A stretch of DNA of 64,000 nucleotides. It comes from CAVRZY01 sp963725415 (GTDB taxonomy: Bacteria > Acidobacteriota > Terriglobia > Bryobacterales > Bryobacteraceae). How positions within the stretch are numbered: the first letter of the stretch is position 1; the number at the start of each line of letters is the position of its first letter. The notes beneath the pieces are model-generated. The model did no database searches and was not told where the DNA came from. It saw only the letters and a list, made by a program, of their open reading frames with translations. Where the stretch lies: the NCBI GenBank assembly GCA_963725415.1, contig CAVRZY010000206.1, positions 1 through 64,000 on the forward strand, read 5' to 3'. The translations under genes were made by a program, and so were the position numbers. This document shows positions 15,827 through 24,032 of the stretch, in pieces.

Positions 15827-15976
15827 CGTAACGTCCAAAAACTCAACCGCGGGCTAAGTTGTTCTCCCGTAGGCATGTGTGGATCGCGCCAGAGGAGTGC
15901 CGCTGGCCCGAAATTGGAACCGGGGGGCGGCGCGTAACATGTTACATCGGCCACATTTGAGTTTTCGGACCATACG
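15827..15976. repeat. MITE-like element C, copy 1 (150 bp)
   Basis: Ends are gtccaaaaactcaa and its inverted form ttgagttttcggac, with the centre cgcgtaacatgttacatcgg. About 80% identical over its length to 17470-17619. No coding capacity. It lies in the 410-base intergenic region before the amidohydrolase gene; the rest of that region shows nothing else. Confidence 0.8.
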
Positions 15977-16162
15977 CCGTCCTATGCAGGCGCTGCCGGC
16001 GATCGGGGCTAGGGGCGTGCGAAGCGGCATGTCATCGAGGACGCCGCATGGGCCAGTAAGGATTCTTCGGCCGGGCAGGGCCGTCCCACGTGCCCCTACG
16101 CGTTGATATGATCGTTCGCTGGGCCGCGGAGGATTTACGCCCGGCTCAGAGGAGCACACAAC

Positions 16163-17341
16163 ATGAACCGCAGGCATTGGATGATGCTTTCCGGGGCAGC
16201 CATGACGCTGCGCCCGGGATCCTCTCAGGCGCCGGTCCCCGCCGCGGGGACTCCGGAGACGCCGGACAAGATCCTGCTCAAGGACTATCGTCCCAAGTCC
16301 ATTTACAGGATCCCCAAGACGGACATCAAGAAGGCGAAGTACCCGATCATCGATGTCCACTGCCACGGGGCCCGGCCGGTCGAGCAACTGGGCGAGTGGG
16401 TCAAGACCATGGACGCGGTCGGGGTGGAGAAGACCGTGATCTTCACCGGCGCGAACTCAGGCGAGCGATTCGCCGAGATCCGGAAGAGCTATGCGAAATA
16501 CCCCGGGCGTTTTGAACTGTGGTGCGGCTTCGACCTGAGCGGCAGCGACCAGCCGGGATTCGGGGCAAACGCCGTGAAAGTTCTGGAAGAGTGCCATCGG
16601 CTGGGGGCCACCGGAGTGGGGGAGGTCAGCGATAAGGGCTGGGGGTTTGCGTTCAGGCCTTCCGGCGCAGGGCGCGGCGGGGCCGGCGCCAAGAGCGGTC
16701 CCGCAGCCGGAGGGCGGCGCACCCCGGGGCCGCATGCCGACGACGCGCGCATGGACCCTCTTTGGGACAAATGCGCGCAACTCGGAATGCCTATCAATAT
16801 TCACGTCTCGGACCCCATCTGGGCGTACGAGCCGATGGACAACGCCAACGACGGCCTCATGAACGGCTACACCTGGCGCATCGACGACAAGCAGCCCGGC
16901 ATCCTGGGGCATAACGGCCTCATCGAGAGCCTGGAGCGCGCCTGCCAGAAGCACCGCAAGACCGTTTTCATCGCCTGCCACCTGGCCAACCTGGATTACG
17001 ACCTGACCCGGCTGGGCCAGATCTTCGACCGCCATCCTAATCTCTACGCCGACATCTCGGCCCGCTTCGCGGAGACCGCTCCCATTCCGCGATTCTTCAA
17101 CCAGTTCCTGCGCAAGTATCCCGACCGGGTCCTCTACGGAACAGACATGCCTTACACCCAGCGCATCTTCAGCACTACCTTCCGAATTCTGGAGAGCAAC
17201 GACGAACACTTCTACGAGCGTGACCTGTATTTCAACTTCGATTACCACTGGCCAATGCACGGCTTCGGTCTGCCGGACGCCCTGCTCAAGAAGATGTACC
17301 GGGACAACGCCTTGAAGGCCTTCAAGCAGGCGCGCGCGTGA
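16163..17341 (+). CDS. Amidohydrolase family protein with N-terminal export signal
   Basis: 392 residues. MNRRHWMMLSGAAM resembles a Tat-type signal. IIDVHCHG (HxH metal site), INIHVSDP, IACHLANL and YGTDMPY are the successive metal and catalytic positions of the amidohydrolase-2 (TIM barrel, decarboxylase-like) family. A Gly/Ala-rich insert (about 170-190) is unusual and may be a loop. The enzyme probably hydrolyses or decarboxylates a small aromatic or amide compound; the substrate is unknown. It is preceded by gaggagcacacaac, a usable ribosome site. Confidence 0.83.
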   Translation: MNRRHWMMLSGAAMTLRPGSSQAPVPAAGTPETPDKILLKDYRPKSIYRIPKTDIKKAKYPIIDVHCHGARPVEQLGEWVKTMDAVGVEKTVIFTGANSGERFAEIRKSYAKYPGRFELWCGFDLSGSDQPGFGANAVKVLEECHRLGATGVGEVSDKGWGFAFRPSGAGRGGAGAKSGPAAGGRRTPGPHADDARMDPLWDKCAQLGMPINIHVSDPIWAYEPMDNANDGLMNGYTWRIDDKQPGILGHNGLIESLERACQKHRKTVFIACHLANLDYDLTRLGQIFDRHPNLYADISARFAETAPIPRFFNQFLRKYPDRVLYGTDMPYTQRIFSTTFRILESNDEHFYERDLYFNFDYHWPMHGFGLPDALLKKMYRDNALKAFKQARA

Positions 17342-17837
17342 CGCCCGGCCTGGGCCTTCGGATCTGGCCGGGTTGGCGTATGATCGTTGGGAAGAGGACA
17401 AGCGACTGAGCTTAGAACTGGATCGAAGAGATTTCCTGAGCCTGTCCACCGCGTCGGCGGCCGCGATGGCGTAACGTCCAAAAACTCAATCGCGGCACAA
17501 GTTGTTCTCCTGCACGGTGTTGCGGATCACGCCAGCGGAGTGCCGTAGGCCTAAAATTGGGACTCGGGATCGGCGCGTAACATGTTACATCGGCCACCTT
17601 TGAGTTTTTGGACCATACGCCATCCAGGTCCGGCCATCCCATCTGGTATCTCACCTTCATTTCCAGAGCACGCGCCGCGTGGAGGGTATTCCCAAGCAGG
17701 GGGTCGAAGACGCGCGCTGCGAGGTTGAGACGGCACGTATGGTGCGGGACCTGACAGGGATATGCTTGCGGTCAACGCTGAACGGCCGCTTTGGAGCAAC
17801 CAGAGGGCTTTAGCCTGGATTAGAGCGATGCGCCCGG
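17342..17837. other. Intergenic region with truncated Tat-signal reading frame and MITE C copy 2
   Basis: At about 17409-17469 a plus-strand frame reads LELDRRDFLSLSTASAAAMA, a Tat signal core (RRDFL), and stops at the MITE border (gtaa). Nothing recognisable continues after the element at 17620, so this is probably the truncated 5' end of a lost secreted-protein gene. No other gene is seen up to 17837. Confidence 0.5.
17470..17619. repeat. MITE-like element C, copy 2 (150 bp)
   Basis: Same length and order as copy 1 at 15827-15976. Terminal gtccaaaaactcaa / ttgagtttttggac arms extend here into the flanks (gatggc...gccatc). A clear direct target duplication could not be identified. The two copies bracket the amidohydrolase gene. 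Confidence 0.8.
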
Positions 17838-18323
17838 CTATTTCTTCGGCTGCACCGTGGCGTGGAACGTTGCGACGTATTCGTACTTTATGTCGTCGAA
17901 CGATTCCTGAACCCCGCGCGTGCGGACCTTGCCGGAGATAGTCTGGCCTTCGTGGCGGCCTTCGAACACGTGCTCGGTGGAACCGCCGGAAGGCGGGACG
18001 CGGAAAGCGCGGTGGCCGATTGTGAAATTGATGATCTGCCCGTCCGCGTTGATGGTCTCGCGGACAAAACAGAGCTTCCCCTCGGCAGCCAGGCGACGCA
18101 GGGCGAACTCATCGCGCTGGTCGGCGGCAGCCACGGACCGGTCGGCCAGAAGAACAACCGTGTCGTCCTTCTTCTTGTCAAAGAAACCTTCAGTGCGCCA
18201 GGCGTAAACCTGGGTGAGAGGGGTTGGCTTGCCAGTGACGGTGAGAGTCCCGGCGACGGGTGACTGGGCGAGAGCGGCGACGGCCCACAGGGTCAGGGCC
18301 AGCAGTGCGAGTGTTTTCTGCAT
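17838..18323 (-). CDS. Secreted protein of unknown function
   Basis: 161 residues from ATG 18323, chosen for the signal MQKTLALLALTLWAVAALA and the gggaggattcc ribosome site just upstream. The mature part is beta-rich (GTLTVTGKPTPLTQVYAW, DDTVVLLADRSV, INFTIGHRAFRV) with a repeated pattern of strands ending KYEYVATFHATVQPKK. It resembles small secreted domains seen in other Acidobacteria, but no named family is recognised. It stands alone, convergent with the upstream mobile remnants. Confidence 0.7.
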   Translation of the reverse strand: MQKTLALLALTLWAVAALAQSPVAGTLTVTGKPTPLTQVYAWRTEGFFDKKKDDTVVLLADRSVAAADQRDEFALRRLAAEGKLCFVRETINADGQIINFTIGHRAFRVPPSGGSTEHVFEGRHEGQTISGKVRTRGVQESFDDIKYEYVATFHATVQPKK

Positions 18324-18414
18324 TGGAATCCTCCCGGGATCGGGGACCCTGCACGGCAGGGCCCCCCAACAGTCTACTCCCCGGCTGAGCTCAGTGGCGA
18401 AGACACGGGACTGA

Positions 18415-18627
18415 TCATCGGCGACACGGACAGGCGCGTCCGGCCGGACAACACGTCGACGCCTTCGAGGCTGAAGCACGCCGCCTGAGGCCACTGGCGA
18501 GCAGCACAGCCAGAAGCGCCCGGTCCCGTTTCCCCTTCAGGCGTTCCCCATCCGGAGTTTGCCACAGTGTTTCGCCCTGTTCGGCTGTCAACCAGTTGCC
18601 CAATCGTACTCCGAGCTTCTTTACCTG
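18415..18627 (-). pseudogene. Tyrosine integrase fragment (3' exon side of a group II intron)
   Basis: Minus-strand reading QVKKLGVRLGNWLTAEQ, then KGKRDRALLAVLLASGLRRR, matches the start of the catalytic domain of phage-type integrases (the final Arg pair is the first catalytic-Arg region). The frame is lost soon after and the remaining catalytic domain is absent. The fragment starts exactly where the group II intron ends, so the intron once interrupted this integrase gene. Confidence 0.65.
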
Positions 18628-19279
18628 GTCGCGGTAGGGATGCCGGTCGCCCGGCACCCCCCGCACAGATCCGTACGAGCGCTCATTAGGGCATACGGCT
18701 CCTATCTAAGATACCTAACGGCGAAGCGCTTCGCTTTCCGTACACCCGCCAACCCCTGGGATACGCGAGCCCCGCTCTGTGTTGGGTGCGTAGCGGATTG
18801 ATGAGTGTTCTCCTTGATCAGCGGCCTTCCCTCCTCACCCTCCGCCAACGGTGTCCCGCCTTTGTTCAAGTGATTCATTGGTACTATTCCGCTGTCCGAC
18901 TCCTCAAGGACGTGCATGCGGGCCGTGTGGCTGTCGCCTTCTCCCGCCGGCCTGCCGTCTACTTTCCCGACAGGCATCCCCGAGGTCTCCCGGTTCTCGT
19001 GCACGAAGCTTCTAGGCGTGTCTGGGGTCTGCGACTACGCAGGACTGGCCGCCGGCTCGCGCTAGCGCCTTCGGTCATGTTGCCTTCCACCAAATCCACA
19101 GCGTCGGCGTCCTGATTGCAATTTTTCGAAGCTCTATACCCAGCCCACCTATACCCCGGTTTACGCTTCGCCGGACACCTCGCGGCACCCGGCGCAAAAC
19201 TCGGGGCCCAGCGGGTCGCTACCCCCTTTCTCGTAAGACTCTTGCATTCTCTGCTTCGTGCCGGTTTATCCCGGCGCAC
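18628..19279 (-). ncRNA. Group II intron remnant with deleted ORF
   Basis: Read on the minus strand, the 5' end is GTGCGCC (19279-19273), the consensus start of bacterial group II introns. Domain V is at 18701-18668: it begins GAGCCGTATG and ends CGTACGGATC, with the catalytic AGC triad. A domain VI-like hairpin (GGGTGCCGG...CCGGCATCCC) follows and the element ends ...CGCGAC at 18628. Between them lies only the first part of a reverse transcriptase frame, so about 1 kb of ORF has been lost. Splicing in trans cannot be excluded. Confidence 0.75.
18702..19004 (-). pseudogene. Group II intron reverse transcriptase/maturase, N-terminal remnant
   Basis: The frame starts MHENRETSGMPVGKVDGR and contains HVLEESDSGIVPMNHLNKGG, then ENTHQSATHPTQSG and VSQGLAGVRK. 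These are characteristic of the leader and first residues of group II intron maturases. It stops at 18702 where the reverse transcriptase domain should start, right beside domain V. The polymerase (YADD) and maturase domains are deleted. Confidence 0.75.
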
Positions 19280-20023
19280 GGATTTCCATTTTGGCGTCCC
19301 GGCTTGTGGCCAGTATACACCCGCCCGGCGCCACCTGGCGGTTCCAAACTTTGCGCCGGGTAGGCGGCCACGCCGCGAGGCCGCTCCGGCAACCAGAAGG
19401 CCGTCTGGGAAGGACGGAGAAGCGGTTAAGCGGTGGCCGACTTGACCGCTTTCCCAGGCCTTCGGTGCCGCTTGGCCGCCTTCGGTGACGGCACGTTTCT
19501 TGGGTCTCAGCATGGCTCTGAGCTGGGCGATCCGCTGATCCATGCGCTGCCGGTGGGCTCATAACGAAGGAGCCAAACCGTCCACGAGACCGCCAAGGAA
19601 AAGCGGCGGGAGTATGCTGCGAGAATCTGGGCGCGGCGTCAGCATTATCCCGAGTGAGGCCGCTAGCCGTGTGCTGCCGATGAGGTTTAGAGTCTAAACC
19701 CCAGAAGCCTATCCCATGCCCCGCCGCATTGAAGCTGCCGACCTGAGCGACCACGCCTCCGTTAAGGCGATGCAACTGCTGCAGCGGATTCGCGCCGTGG
19801 ACTCGGAGGTGCCGTTCGGGGTGGCCTGTCAGCGCGCCCTCCGCTTGGCATATCTGGAGGATCAGGAGCGGCACCGCCGCCCACGTTAGGCCGCATGGTC
19901 GCGGCTCCGGGAGCATTCCCAGGTGCCTACCAGGGGCCACCAGCCGGGAACCGGAACCGCCGATGAAAGCCGTGGATCGCCGGGAAGGACGCCTTCGGGG
20001 GGAGTTGAGGTTCCTCCCTTTCC
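19280..20023. other. Intergenic or degraded region; one possible small ORF
   Basis: The 5' exon side of the intron (about 19280-19545, minus strand) has an open frame starting MDQRIAQLRAMLRPKKR, but it could not be assigned and does not resemble an integrase N-terminus. This suggests a rearrangement. A plus-strand ORF at 19716-19889 is listed separately. Nothing else is seen. Confidence 0.4.
19716..19889 (+). CDS. Possible small protein (57 aa)
   Basis: ATG 19716 to TAG 19889. The product starts MPRRIEAADLSDHASVKAMQ and ends YLEDQERHRRPR. It is charged and helical, with no known family. No strong ribosome site is seen (upstream is tctaaaccccagaag). The codon pattern is like the host's, but evidence for expression is weak. 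Confidence 0.3.
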   Translation: MPRRIEAADLSDHASVKAMQLLQRIRAVDSEVPFGVACQRALRLAYLEDQERHRRPR

Positions 20024-21205
20024 TCAGTTCTTCCGAAAGACTACAAGAGAAAGATCGTCGTGGAAGGGAACGTCGCCCCGGAACGCATCGCATGCTTCTT
20101 GGATGCCGTGGATGACACTTTCGGGCGGCCAGCCGTGTAGGCCTTGCACTGCCTCCCTGAGCCGCTCAGCGCCGAACTGCTCGCCCTGCTCGTTGAAAGC
20201 CTCGGACCACCCGTCCGTGTACGCGATCAGCAAGTCACCGGAACGCAGCTCACAGATGCCGGTTCGGTACTCGCTTGAGGGATGCAGTCCCAGGAAGATT
20301 CCGCCGGCGCTCAACTCTTCAACGGCATCGGCGCGGACGATGATCGCCGCCGGGTGAGAGCAGTTGACGTAGATCAACCAGCCTGCATCGTCGAGCTCAG
20401 CATAGAACATGGAGACCAGGTTCCGCAGGTCGCCCTGCTCAGCTAAGGCGCGGTTGATCAACTGCACCTTTTGAACGACCTCGAACGGCATGGCGTTGAC
20501 CACGCGCAGGGCGGCGTGCAGGGCGGTTACCAGCACAGCCGCCTCAAAGCCCTTTCCCTTGGCGTCGGCCACGACCGCGGCAAAGCGGTGGCTTGTAAGT
20601 GGAATCAGTTGGTGGTAATCACCGCCCACTTCCTGGGCCGGAACTGCCAGGCGACTAACCTGGTAACCCGGCAAGGCGGGCAGTTCCGGTTGCAGCAGGC
20701 TCACCTGCTGGTCTCGTGCCAGCGCCAGGATTTCCTGCAACCGCTGGCTCTGTTGATGGCGGTCCACAGCCAGCCGGATGAGCCGAGCCAGGACCTGGAA
20801 GGTGGCCTCGCGCTGCTGGCCCTCCTCACCAGCCATCGAGCTGGCCATCAAACCCAGAACGTGGCGGAGTTCGCGGTCGATGGGGATCAGGATCAGGTCG
20901 TACCACTCATCCCGCCCCTCCGCCTTGGGCCGTAAACCGCGCTGGATATACCACAGTTGGTCTGAGAGGCGTCGCTGGAGCGTGCGGAAAGTGAACCCGC
21001 CGTCGAGCAGGTTCCAAAGCTCCTCGCCCCGAGCGTAGCCAAGTTCATAACGGCTGCCCGCGCGACGAAAATCGCCAATCGCGCGCATCGAAAGCGGGCC
21101 AGCGAACTCGCTGTGCATGCCATCCACCAGAGTGCGGATGAACATCCCCTTCCGCTCAGCATGCGACACATTCTCGATCAAGTCGAAGATCTCTCTTTCG
21201 AGCAT
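20024..21205 (-). CDS. PP2C-type (SpoIIE/RsbU family) serine phosphatase
   Basis: 393 residues. The N-terminal 170 residues (LEREIFDLIENVSHAERKG...) are helical and of unknown sensory type. The C-terminal half is a SpoIIE domain: LPGYQVSRLAVPAQEVGGDY, FAAVVADAKGKGFEAAVL, SGDLLIAYTDGWSEAFN and DDLSLVVFRKN. These include the metal-binding Asp residues (GGD, D in VADAKGKG, TDG, DDLS). Such enzymes dephosphorylate anti-sigma antagonists in partner-switching stress pathways. No anti-sigma partner is adjacent. ATG 21205 starts the first conserved helix. Confidence 0.85.
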   Translation of the reverse strand: MLEREIFDLIENVSHAERKGMFIRTLVDGMHSEFAGPLSMRAIGDFRRAGSRYELGYARGEELWNLLDGGFTFRTLQRRLSDQLWYIQRGLRPKAEGRDEWYDLILIPIDRELRHVLGLMASSMAGEEGQQREATFQVLARLIRLAVDRHQQSQRLQEILALARDQQVSLLQPELPALPGYQVSRLAVPAQEVGGDYHQLIPLTSHRFAAVVADAKGKGFEAAVLVTALHAALRVVNAMPFEVVQKVQLINRALAEQGDLRNLVSMFYAELDDAGWLIYVNCSHPAAIIVRADAVEELSAGGIFLGLHPSSEYRTGICELRSGDLLIAYTDGWSEAFNEQGEQFGAERLREAVQGLHGWPPESVIHGIQEACDAFRGDVPFHDDLSLVVFRKN

Positions 21206-21773
21206 CCGTTCCTATCGTACCATCTGCAGCGCACGCCTTCGCTCCCGTTCGCCAGGAGTGCGAACACGTCAAGCTCTGCCCCGACGTGGTCGAGACCGTT
21301 CCAGCGTGCCTGCCCGGAGCCACCAGCCGTTTTGCGCTTGTCCGAAGCCGTCCCGCCGTGTTCTCTCTGCCTATCTATGGCCTGCTCCCTCAGGGTCTCG
21401 CCCGACTGCATGGCGATGGCAGCGCGCTGATCTTCAGTGAGGTGGCGGCGGGTCTTGCCATCGGTATGTGAAATCCCTTGTGGCGAATCCGCCACAGAGG
21501 TTCTTTCTTACGCCGGCTGCTCTCGGCTCCAGAATAGGTTGTGGAGGATTTGCCACAAGCTACCACCCTGCAGAATTGCCCCGATCCGCAGAAACCGCGT
21601 TTTGCACCGCAAAGCACGCGATTACAGGCCCGTGGTGCAATCGCCGGGGGCCGGGTGATACCTGGAATCCCCCCTTTTTCGCGTCTTTCAGGCTCTTCGC
21701 AACCGGCCATGCGGAATTGGGTCTCGGAAGCGGTGCCACCCTTGACCCCCGGCAAAAGTATACTGGAGGCAAG
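21206..21773. other. Intergenic; gene remnant and hairpin repeat
   Basis: Minus-strand positions about 21300-21460 read TRRHLTEDQRAAIAMQSG and REQAIDRQREHGGTA. This resembles the DNA-associated linker domain that follows ParB-like nuclease domains in mobile elements, and is truncated on both sides. An 83-base hairpin lies at 21477-21559: cttgtggcgaatccgccaca pairs with tgtggaggatttgccacaag. Confidence 0.45.
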
Positions 21774-22037
21774 ATGGCCCGCAAAGCCGAATCGAAAGCG
21801 AAGCCGCGAAGACGGCGGAACCCCGAGCTGGCGGTACGGCACGCCGCTGCGGCGCGTGAGGGGATCCCCGCCGATCAGACCAACCTGACGCCCCAGGAGC
21901 GCGCCCTTCTCCCCGATCCGGACTGGGTGACCGAGGACGATGCCGATTACATCATCGGCATGAGGGGCGAGCACCAAGGGAAGCCGATTCCACTCGCCAA
22001 AGTTCTCAAGCGCTATGGGTATCGAGTGGAAGATTGA
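21774..22037 (+). CDS. Antitoxin-like protein of a RelE/ParE-type pair
   Basis: 87 residues, ATG 21774 with ctggaggcaag upstream. A basic N-terminus (ARKAESKAKPRRRR) is followed by a charged helical region and the C-terminal EHQGKPIPLAKVLKRYGY. This layout is typical of antitoxins that precede RelE/ParE toxins (GEPIPLEEVLKELG-like ending). It overlaps the toxin gene by 23 bases. It should bind and neutralise that product and repress the promoter. Confidence 0.75.
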   Translation: MARKAESKAKPRRRRNPELAVRHAAAAREGIPADQTNLTPQERALLPDPDWVTEDDADYIIGMRGEHQGKPIPLAKVLKRYGYRVED

Positions 22038-22290
22038 GTTCACTCCCCTGGCGCGACGGCATCTCGATGAACTGGAAGACCGCGTCAGAATCGAGGCCAT
22101 GCAGGCCATTGTGGACCTTCGTGAAGATCCCTTCCCACCTGGGCACGTGCAATTGCGAGGCTACAGGGACGTATACAGGATTCGCTTCTACCGGGACCAG
22201 TACCGGATGATCTATCGCGTCTCTGAGAAGCGGGGCACAGTTCTGATCTGGCGCGTGCGCCCGAGAGGGAGGGCCTACCGAGGGCTGTAG
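22015..22290 (+). CDS. RelE/ParE family toxin
   Basis: 91 residues: IEFTPLARRHLDELEDRVRI, FPPGHVQLRGYRDVYRIRFY, QYRMIYRVSEKRGTVLIWRV. This is the beta-hairpin core of RelE/ParE toxins with the usual LxGxxxxYRIR and YRMIYRV signatures. It is likely an mRNA interferase or gyrase-type toxin. Start ATG 22015 inside the antitoxin gene shows translational coupling. It lies just before an IS3 insertion. Confidence 0.85.
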   Translation: MGIEWKIEFTPLARRHLDELEDRVRIEAMQAIVDLREDPFPPGHVQLRGYRDVYRIRFYRDQYRMIYRVSEKRGTVLIWRVRPRGRAYRGL

Positions 22291-22425
22291 GCGGAAACTG
22301 CGGGGCCTGGGTGTGCGCTGGACGCTCACTCTGAGACCGGGATATCTTTCAGAGCGAAGCGCAACTGTTCCGGTTCAGCTGGAAATGGAGAAGGCGCTCC
22401 CCCGTTAAGATAGCGGAGAGAGCGC

Positions 22426-22734
22426 ATGAAGAAGCAACGGAAGCACTACACGCCGGAAGAGAAAGTCGCCATCCTGAGGCGGCATCTGCTTGAGCAGGTG
22501 CCGATCTCAGAGCTGTGTGACAAACAGGGACTCCAGCCCACGGTCTTCTACCGCTGGCAGAAGGAGTTCTTCGAGAACGGGGCAGCTGCTTTTCAGCAGA
22601 AAGCCCGGCCCAACCATTCAGCCGAGCAGGAGCGAATCTCGTACCTGGAGAAGAAGATCCAGACCAAGGACGAGGTCCTGGCCGAGCTGATGGCGGAGCA
22701 TGTGGCTCTAAAAAAAACGCTTGGGGAACTCTGA
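22426..22734 (+). CDS. IS3 family transposase OrfA
   Basis: 102 residues. KKQRKHYTPEEKVAILRRHL with PISELCDKQGLQPTVFYRWQ is the helix-turn-helix of the transposase_8 type. It is followed by a leucine-zipper-like coiled coil (EQERISYLEKKIQTKDEVLA). OrfA binds the IS ends and, by frameshifting, provides the N-terminus of the OrfAB transposase. The codons aaaaaaaacg near 22710-22718 contain the likely slippage site. Confidence 0.9.
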   Translation: MKKQRKHYTPEEKVAILRRHLLEQVPISELCDKQGLQPTVFYRWQKEFFENGAAAFQQKARPNHSAEQERISYLEKKIQTKDEVLAELMAEHVALKKTLGEL

Positions 22735-22772
22735 CCGGGGTCTGGGTTCCGCACGATACGCGGGACCAGATC

Positions 22773-23690
22773 GTGGATTTCGTCCGGCGCTGGTCGGAGA
22801 AGACCGAGATCGGCGCCGGACGGTTCATCGGGTGGCTCGACATCACCGCCAGCAAGTTCTACGACTGGCGGGAACGCTACGGCAAGGTGAACGAGCACAA
22901 CGGCTGGGTTCCCCGCGATTTCTGGCTGGAGGGTTGGGAGAAGCAGGCCATCATCGGCTTCCATCTGAAGAATCCGCTGGAAGGCTACCGGCGGCTGACG
23001 TTCATGATGCTGGATGCCGACATCGTGGCAGTGAGTCCGTCCAGCGTATGGCGGGTACTCAGCCAGGCCGGACTGTTGTCGAAGTCGAACGGCAAACCGT
23101 CGAAGAAGGGCACGGGCTTTGAGCAGCCGCTGGGCCCGCACCAGCACTGGCATATCGATGTGTCGTACATCAACATCAGCGGGACGTTCTACTACCTATG
23201 CAGCATCTTGGACGGCTACAGCCGGGACATCGTGAACTGGGATCTGCGCGAGTCGATGACGGAGGCAGACATCGAGATCATCTTGCAGCGGGCAAAGGAA
23301 CTGTACCCGGATGCGCGGCCCCGGATCATCTCTGACAACGGCCCGCAGTTCATCGCTAAGGACTTCAAGGAGTTCATTCGGATCTCGGGGATGACGCATG
23401 TCCGGACTTCGCCGTTTTACCCTCAATCGAACGGAAAAATCGAACGGTGGCACAAATCGCTCAAAGGGGAGTGCATCCGACCGGGAACGCCGCTGTCGCT
23501 TGAAGATGCGCGGCGTCTGGTGGAGGGCTACGTCGAGCATTACAACAACGTCCGCCTGAACAGTGCCACCGGCTACATCACGCCGAAGGACATGCTGGCG
23601 GGGCGGCAGCAGGAGATCCACACCGAGCGGGATCGGAAGTTGGAGGCGGCGCGAAAACAGCGGCAGATCCGTAGCCAGCAGGCTGCGTGA
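22773..23690 (+). CDS. IS3 family transposase OrfB (integrase core)
   Basis: 305 residues from ATG 22773, although the frame is open upstream to near the orfA end, as expected for programmed frameshifting. rve-type integrase core: HWHIDVSYI (first Asp), IISDNGPQF (second Asp) and QSNGKIERWHKSLK (Glu). The HTH-like N-terminal region and C-terminal ARKQRQIRSQQAA are typical. It appears intact. Confidence 0.92.
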   Translation: MDFVRRWSEKTEIGAGRFIGWLDITASKFYDWRERYGKVNEHNGWVPRDFWLEGWEKQAIIGFHLKNPLEGYRRLTFMMLDADIVAVSPSSVWRVLSQAGLLSKSNGKPSKKGTGFEQPLGPHQHWHIDVSYINISGTFYYLCSILDGYSRDIVNWDLRESMTEADIEIILQRAKELYPDARPRIISDNGPQFIAKDFKEFIRISGMTHVRTSPFYPQSNGKIERWHKSLKGECIRPGTPLSLEDARRLVEGYVEHYNNVRLNSATGYITPKDMLAGRQQEIHTERDRKLEAARKQRQIRSQQAA

Positions 23691-24032
23691 AGAACGAAGA
23701 GGCCCAATCTCAGAGCAGCCCGAGTAGCGGGTGAAGTGGATTACTTCCGGGTTGGCCGACCACACGCCCGGAGGTCGGAGTCAACCCTCGCGCTCTCCGT
23801 GATGTTGGATTGCCGCGGTCACCCATCTCGTCCGTTTGGACCCGTTAGCTACCTCCCGGCGGAAGAGTGCAGGTACCCGGCCGATGGCGCACAGTGCTAA
23901 GCTACATGCTTGAGAGGGTAGGCGACCCGCCGAGCCGAAAGCGCAGTTGTTTTTACAGCAGAAGCGATCCTCATCAAGTAAAAGCGGCCGCGTCGTCGCC
24001 CAAAGTAAACGTCAGCCGAAGGAGGTATCGAG

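Larger units (their letters stand above)
22327..23717 (+). mobile_element. IS3-family insertion sequence (about 1.39 kb)
   Basis: Imperfect terminal inverted repeats are cactctgagaccggg (22327-22341) and, inverted, tgctctgagattggg (23703-23717). Two overlapping-phase genes, orfA and orfB, fill it. A target duplication was not found with certainty. A run of seven A residues before the end of orfA is a plausible -1 slippage site for the OrfAB transposase. Confidence 0.8.

Noticed and set aside
17342..17470. The Tat-signal frame as a real gene
   Set aside because: It stops at the MITE border and has no clear start codon or continuation.
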